Assembly: GCA_963779515.1 (NCBI GenBank)
Contig: CAVZYN010000017.1
Span: forward strand, 492,759 to 556,758
DNA from: CAVZYN01 sp963779515
GTDB lineage: Bacteria > Pseudomonadota > Alphaproteobacteria > Rhizobiales > Hyphomicrobiaceae
Direction: 5' to 3'
DNA length: 64,000 nucleotides
The notes under the pieces were generated by a model. It was not told the DNA's origin and did not search any database. It saw nothing but the letters and a program-made list of their open reading frames with translations. Positions 60,007 to 64,000 of the stretch are shown here, one piece after another (the first letter of the stretch is position 1; each line of letters opens with the position of its first letter). Made by a program: the position numbers and the translations under genes.

Positions 60007-60831
60007 ATGACGACGCGACGCGCTTGTGTGATCGGCTATCCGGCGAAGCAATCGCGCTCGCCCCTGCTGCATGGCCATTGGATCAAAAAGTACGGTATCG
60101 ACGGCGACTATCGGGCCGAGGAAATCCGGCCTGAGGATTTTGCGGCGTTCATCGGCAACCTCGCGGGTAGCGGCTACGTTGGCGCCAATGTAACGATGCC
60201 GCACAAGGATGCCGCGTTGGCGCTGTCGCAACCCGACGAGCGTGCGCGCGCGGTCGCCGCGGCCAACACGCTGTGGCTCGACAAGGGAACGCTGCGCTCG
60301 ACCAATACCGATGTCGAAGGCTTCATCGGTGCGCTCGACGAGGCTTCGCCCGGTTGGGACAAACGGAACACGTCAGCGGTGGTTCTTGGCGCAGGTGGTG
60401 CCGGCCGTGCCATCGCCTATGGCTTTCTCGAGCGCGGCATCGAGACCGTCCATGTCGTCAATCGCACGTATGAAAAGGCGGAAGCAGTGCGGTCGAGTTT
60501 GGGGTCCGCCGTGCATCCGGCGCGTTGGGCAGATGTGCCGCGATTGCTGAAAGGCGCCGGGTTGCTCGCCAATTCGACGTCGCTTGGCATGACGGGCAAG
60601 GATCCGTTGACGATCGATCTCTCGCCGATGGCGGCGAACGCCGTGGTGGGTGATGCGATCAACGTGCCGCTGAAGACGCCGTTGCTGACGCAGGCCGAGC
60701 AGCGCGGATTTGCGACATCCAACGGCCTCGATATGCTGCTGCATCAGGCGGTGCGCGGGTTCCATCTCTGGTTCGGCGTGAAGCCCCAGGTGACGAAAGA
60801 GCTGCGCGATCTCCTTGTCGCAACGTTCTAA
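60007..60831 (+). CDS. aroE: Shikimate dehydrogenase
   Basis: The 274-residue enzyme has the shikimate-binding S-x-S (Ser16 and Ser18 in KQSRSPLLH), Lys67 in NVTMPHK, Asp102 in TNTDVEGF, and the NADP loop GAGGAGRAIAYG. It reduces 3-dehydroshikimate reversibly. Placement at the end of a degradative operon suggests it may work in the oxidising direction on a quinate/shikimate-like ring rather than in aromatic amino acid synthesis. Its 3' end overlaps the convergent epimerase by 4 bp. Confidence 0.92.
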   Translation: MTTRRACVIGYPAKQSRSPLLHGHWIKKYGIDGDYRAEEIRPEDFAAFIGNLAGSGYVGANVTMPHKDAALALSQPDERARAVAAANTLWLDKGTLRSTNTDVEGFIGALDEASPGWDKRNTSAVVLGAGGAGRAIAYGFLERGIETVHVVNRTYEKAEAVRSSLGSAVHPARWADVPRLLKGAGLLANSTSLGMTGKDPLTIDLSPMAANAVVGDAINVPLKTPLLTQAEQRGFATSNGLDMLLHQAVRGFHLWFGVKPQVTKELRDLLVATF

Positions 60832-61778
60832 ACGTTGGCGTTGGCGCGCATCCAATCGGCATAGATTTTGACGGCCGCATCGAGCGTGTACTTCGGCGCA
60901 AAGCCCGTGTCGTCGCGCAAGCGTGTGCCAGCAAGCGGACCGCGGATGGCGGTGTAGGTCGTCCAGGGTTCGGTTCCGCCGCCAAGGTCGATGACGGCAT
61001 TCGGGCACGCTTTCCGCACCGCATCCGCAGCCTGCCGTGCTGTAAAATTGATCCCGTGACCAAGATGGTAGGTATCATGGCGGAGGTCGGGTGCCGCCGC
61101 CGCCGCGAGCAGTCCGTCGATGACATCGTTGATGAACGTGAAGCTCGCCGCAAATTCGCCGCCGCCTTCGCGGATCGCCTCACCGCGCAGCGCGCGCATC
61201 AGGTACGATGGTATCGGCCCGCGCGTCGGCGAGTCCGAGATGACCGGAGGGCCGAACACCCACGAAATCCGCACGGTCGAGGCCGAGAGGCCGAATTCCG
61301 TGCGGTACATGCGGGTCAACAGCTCGGCGCTGTACTTGGTGGTGCTGTAGATGTTGGCGGGCGCGGGCGTTGCGTCTTCCGGGATTGGCGACGCAGTATC
61401 GGCGCGTTTCGAGAACACCGATCCCGTGCTGACGAAGATGAACCGCCGCCAACCGTGCGTCCGTGCGGCATCGAGCAGGTTTGCCGTCGCGCCGATATTG
61501 GTGTTGATGGCGTCGAGCGGATTGGGCCGCGCGTAGGCCTCGTTGGAGATGGCGGCGGCGTGAATGCAGGCATCGACCCGATGCGCCTTGGCGATCGCGG
61601 TCACGGCGGCGCTATTCGTGAGGTCGCATTGCAACCACGTGACGTTTGATCCGGCCGTCTCCGTGTCGTTGGCGCGCAGTTGATCGCGATAGAGGGCGAT
61701 GACTTTGCCGCTCAACGCCGCTTGTCGCGTAAGGGCGAGGCCTATATGGCCCGTGGCGCCGGTTATGAGTAGCGTCAT
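60828..61778 (-). CDS. NAD-dependent epimerase/dehydratase
   Basis: The 316-residue extended SDR has LITGATGHIGLALTRQAA (G-x-x-G-x-x-G), IHAAAISNEAYARPNPLDAI, IFVSTGSVFSKR, YSTTKYSAELLTRMYRTEFG (Tyr and Lys), and VRISWVFGPP. Members epimerise or dehydrate nucleotide sugars, or act on sugar lactones. The ATG at 61778 overlaps the stop of the upstream amidohydrolase (ATGA), so the two are cotranscribed. Confidence 0.9.
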   Translation of the reverse strand: MTLLITGATGHIGLALTRQAALSGKVIALYRDQLRANDTETAGSNVTWLQCDLTNSAAVTAIAKAHRVDACIHAAAISNEAYARPNPLDAINTNIGATANLLDAARTHGWRRFIFVSTGSVFSKRADTASPIPEDATPAPANIYSTTKYSAELLTRMYRTEFGLSASTVRISWVFGPPVISDSPTRGPIPSYLMRALRGEAIREGGGEFAASFTFINDVIDGLLAAAAAPDLRHDTYHLGHGINFTARQAADAVRKACPNAVIDLGGGTEPWTTYTAIRGPLAGTRLRDDTGFAPKYTLDAAVKIYADWMRANANV

Positions 61779-62623
61779 TGGGTCGCTTTCGTGCTCGAAC
61801 CGAATCCGAACAGCCGGCAGGGCGTTTCCCACAGCACCTTGTGCCGGTCGGCGGGATTGGGAAAGAGCCGTTCGACCAACTTCAGCAACGGGCCATAGTC
61901 GGCGCGCTGCTCGGCGCGCAGGAACGGCCAGTCGGAACCCCAGACGCAGTTGTCGAGCGTGAATGCGTCGATAAGTGCGCGGACGTAAGGCCAGGCGTCT
62001 TGATGCGGAATCGGTGCTTGCGAGAATTTTGCGTAGCCCGAGAGCTTGACGCTGGCGCGGCCGCCACGTCCAAGCGCCAGCACGGTTTGAAAGCCGCGCT
62101 GATCCAATCCTGCCGCGACATCGGGGATGCCGCAATGATCGATGACGAGGTGCACCCGCGTCGTTTCGATCAAATCCTTGAACGCCAGGATCTGATCCTT
62201 CTCGACCTGCAGCTGCAGGAAGAGGTCGAGGTCCGCCATGCGCTTCAGAAGGCCCGTGGTGTTCTGCCAGTGGCCGACGCCGAGGCGGGTGGCGTTGAAA
62301 GCGATGCCGACGATGCCCTGCGCCTTGAGTGCGGCGAGGTCCGCCGTGCTGGTGTCGTTTGCGACAACGGCGACGCCCTTGAAGCGGCCGTTGCTTTTTT
62401 CGATAACATCCAACAAGCAACGATTGTCGGTGCCGTAGCCGGAGTTCGGGCCGACGACGAGGGCGTGGCGCACGCCGTAGGTGTCGAGCACGGCGTGAAA
62501 CTGTTCCGGCGTCGCGATTTCCTGGCCGGATGGCCGGTAGGGCGTGTCGGGCTGGTAGGGAAAGCGCTTTGGATCGAGGATGTGATTGTGGCAGTCGATC
62601 TTGGCTTCGTCGAAGATGGACAT
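61775..62623 (-). CDS. Amidohydrolase-2 family lactone hydrolase-like protein
   Basis: The 282-residue protein has KIDCHNHILDPKRFPY (H-x-H), VVGPNSGYGTDNRCLLDVIE, HLVIDHCGIPDV, ASVKLSGYAKFSQAP and WGSDWPFLRAEQ (terminal Asp). This order fits the group with 2-pyrone-4,6-dicarboxylate hydrolase (LigI) and gluconolactonase-like sugar lactonases in the amidohydrolase superfamily. With the epimerase it may open a lactone formed by a dehydrogenase. Confidence 0.88.
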   Translation of the reverse strand: MSIFDEAKIDCHNHILDPKRFPYQPDTPYRPSGQEIATPEQFHAVLDTYGVRHALVVGPNSGYGTDNRCLLDVIEKSNGRFKGVAVVANDTSTADLAALKAQGIVGIAFNATRLGVGHWQNTTGLLKRMADLDLFLQLQVEKDQILAFKDLIETTRVHLVIDHCGIPDVAAGLDQRGFQTVLALGRGGRASVKLSGYAKFSQAPIPHQDAWPYVRALIDAFTLDNCVWGSDWPFLRAEQRADYGPLLKLVERLFPNPADRHKVLWETPCRLFGFGSSTKATQ

Positions 62624-62648
62624 GTGTCCGCGGTCCTTGATGGGGGCT

Positions 62649-63269
62649 TTATGTCAGCGGCAGCATCACATGCGCCTTGAACCCTGGCCGGGTCGCCAAT
62701 CGGTCATACCATGCCTTGAGGTTTGGGAAATCGGCGTGATCCGTCGGCAGTGCGTACCAGCGATAGACGGCGCATCCCAACGGGATGTCGGCGACGGACA
62801 GATGATCGGCGGCGACGTAGGATTGTCCGGCAAGATGCGCGTCGAGGATACGCATCGCGGCGGTCACACTTTTTGCGCCATCCGCAATCGCTTTGGCGTC
62901 GCGCTTTTCGGGCGGCGTGCGGATGAGACCGAGGAACAGCGGGCTCATGCCGGGCATCAGCGTGGTCTGCTGCCAGTCCATCCACATCTCGGCCTTGGCG
63001 CGGGCGGCAGCATCCGTTGGGATCAGTTGGCCCGGCGCATACTTGGCGGCGAGATAGCGGATGATGGCGTTCGATTCCCACACGACCACGCCGCCGTCAT
63101 CGATCACCGGCACGGTGCGATTGGGGTTTAGGGCTGCGAACCGCGGCTCATTGACGATGCCATGCGCCATGCCGGCGTCGATGCGTTCGGCGTCGAGGCC
63201 AAGTTCCGCGATCGTCCACATCACCTTCTGGACGTTGACCGAGTTGGTGCGGCCCCAGATTTTGAGCAT
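62649..63269 (-). CDS. Glutathione S-transferase family protein
   Basis: The 206-residue protein has an N-terminal thioredoxin fold (LKIWGRTNSVNVQKVMWTIA, NPNRTVPVIDDGG, VVWESNAIIRYLAAKY) and the C-terminal helical domain. The E-S-N-A-I motif contacts glutathione. It probably detoxifies or processes a thiol-reactive metabolite. It lies 25 bp upstream of the amidohydrolase on the same strand and may be the first gene of that operon. Confidence 0.92.
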   Translation of the reverse strand: MLKIWGRTNSVNVQKVMWTIAELGLDAERIDAGMAHGIVNEPRFAALNPNRTVPVIDDGGVVVWESNAIIRYLAAKYAPGQLIPTDAAARAKAEMWMDWQQTTLMPGMSPLFLGLIRTPPEKRDAKAIADGAKSVTAAMRILDAHLAGQSYVAADHLSVADIPLGCAVYRWYALPTDHADFPNLKAWYDRLATRPGFKAHVMLPLT

Positions 63270-63516
63270 GAGATGATGTCTCCTCTGAATGAGTGAGACT
63301 TAGCGGAAATTGGCGCGCCGTCGTAGATACAAAGTGCGAACACCCATATGCGGCCTCGGCAATGGCCGGTTCGCGAAAATTGTTACTTCGAAGGCGAATG
63401 CGGCTGAGTTGGTGAACTGTACCGTCAGGTAGCGGCCGTCCTCCGCTACAACGTCTTCTTCGATGGAGGCGGGCGTGTGAGTATCCTGCAAGCAATCGAA
63501 ACAGAAAGGACATCCC
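63270..63516. other. Intergenic region between divergent GST and VOC genes
   Basis: An 83-codon open frame (63300-63551, minus) crosses it and runs into the next gene on the other strand, but has no Shine-Dalgarno sequence or family likeness. I treat the region as non-coding. Confidence 0.4.
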
Positions 63517-63990
63517 ATGGCCAAAAATACGATTTGCGTTTGGTACGACACAGATGCCGAGGCTGCCGCGCGCTTCTATGCCAAGACGTTTCCAGATAGT
63601 GCGGTCACGGCCGTTCACCGCGCGCCAGACGACTATCCCGGCGGCAAGAAAGGCAACGTGCTGACGGTGGAGTTCACGGTCGCCGGCGTTGCCTGCCTCG
63701 GCCTCAATGGCGGCCCGGTGTTCAAGCACACCGAAGCCTTCTCGTTCCAGATCGCGACCGAGGACCAGGACGAGACCGACCGCTACTGGAACGCGATCGT
63801 CGGCAATGGCGGTCAAGAGAGCGCGTGCGGCTGGTGCAAGGACCGTTGGGGTATTTCCTGGCAGATCACCCCGCGGGTGTTGATGGAGGCGATCGCCGCC
63901 GGCGGCGACGAAGCGCGACGCGCGTTCGCCGCCATGATGGACATGAAAAAGATCGATGTCGCCGCGATCGAGGCCGCGCGGCGGGGGTGA
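63517..63990 (+). CDS. VOC-superfamily protein (PhnB-like)
   Basis: The 157-residue protein belongs to the PhnB/3-demethylubiquinone methyltransferase-like group of the vicinal-oxygen-chelate superfamily: ICVWYDTDAEAAARFYAKTF, then VLTVEFTVAGVACLGLNGGP and FKHTEAFSFQIATEDQDETD, YWNAIVGNGGQESACGWCKD and WGISWQITPRVL. Members have two beta-alpha-beta-beta-beta units. The exact function is unknown in most cases. A ribosome-binding site (GAAAGGACATCCCATG) supports the start. Confidence 0.9.
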   Translation: MAKNTICVWYDTDAEAAARFYAKTFPDSAVTAVHRAPDDYPGGKKGNVLTVEFTVAGVACLGLNGGPVFKHTEAFSFQIATEDQDETDRYWNAIVGNGGQESACGWCKDRWGISWQITPRVLMEAIAAGGDEARRAFAAMMDMKKIDVAAIEAARRG

Positions 63991-64000
63991 TGCGCGTGAG

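Noticed and set aside
60828..62420. 530-codon reading of the epimerase frame
   Set aside because: The upstream half lies in another frame of the amidohydrolase; the epimerase starts at the ATG at 61778 with its glycine motif.
63300..63551. 83-codon minus-strand frame upstream of the VOC gene
   Set aside because: It overlaps the VOC start, has no Shine-Dalgarno sequence and no recognisable features.

Overview
The window reads as chromosomal DNA of a GC-rich alphaproteobacterium, most likely order Hyphomicrobiales (Rhizobiales) near Bradyrhizobium, Rhodoplanes or Pseudorhodoplanes. The grounds are the strong G/C third-position bias, several tripartite (Bug/TctC and TRAP) and Liv-type transporters, a GcrA-type fragment, an xseB-dxs-tlyA neighbourhood, and dispersed palindromic intergenic repeats of a type common in these genomes. 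I saw no rRNA, tRNA or CRISPR array.

Layout. 0-13 kb: solute uptake, with a lone Bug receptor, a tctC/tctB/tctA set, a LysE-type exporter, an aspartate-type aminotransferase and a dctP/dctQ/dctM TRAP set. Three toxin-antitoxin-like pairs sit among these genes; two of them lie inside transporter gene sets (DUF4160/DUF2442 between tctC and tctB; Doc/AbrB between dctP and dctQM), and each pair has its own palindromic operator-like site. 13-26.6 kb: an orphan PemK/MazF-like toxin with a hairpin-rich downstream segment, then mostly housekeeping or small conserved genes (lipoprotein, DUF2905, YbgC thioesterase, alpha/beta hydrolase, metallophosphoesterase, class III sirtuin, flavin/PNPOx-like protein, methyltransferase-apt, DUF6152, CobW GTPase, AtzG/AtzE-like pair). 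26.6-30.9 kb: a small AT-richer island with an IS1595-family element inside a membrane-protein gene, 39-bp direct repeats, a GcrA fragment and a heptamer tandem repeat. 30.9-43.3 kb: SDR, enolase-superfamily enzyme, histone-deacetylase-like protein, xseB, dxs, DUF4399, tlyA, RlmD-like methyltransferase, a subtilisin-like protease with a long disordered N-terminal region, and divergent idnO/idnD-like dehydrogenases.

43.5-63.3 kb: catabolism. A livK-M-G-F-H ABC importer is transcribed leftward. Divergent from it is a tightly packed rightward operon that begins with a LacI-type regulator and continues with an FAH/hydratase-type enzyme, TIM-barrel isomerase, enoyl-CoA hydratase, MaoC dehydratase, SDR, ketopantoate-reductase-like enzyme, acyl-CoA dehydrogenase, CoA-transferase, Gfo/Idh/MocA oxidoreductase and AroE. 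An epimerase, an amidohydrolase and a GST-like protein follow on the other strand. The set suggests uptake and CoA-dependent breakdown of a cyclic or sugar-derived carboxylate; the substrate is not evident.

Four genes (a small conserved protein at 2.3 kb, cobW, the PanE-like gene and the CoA-transferase) carry single-base frameshifts, mostly in short G/C runs. This looks more like consensus errors in the assembly than gene decay, so those genes may be intact in the organism.
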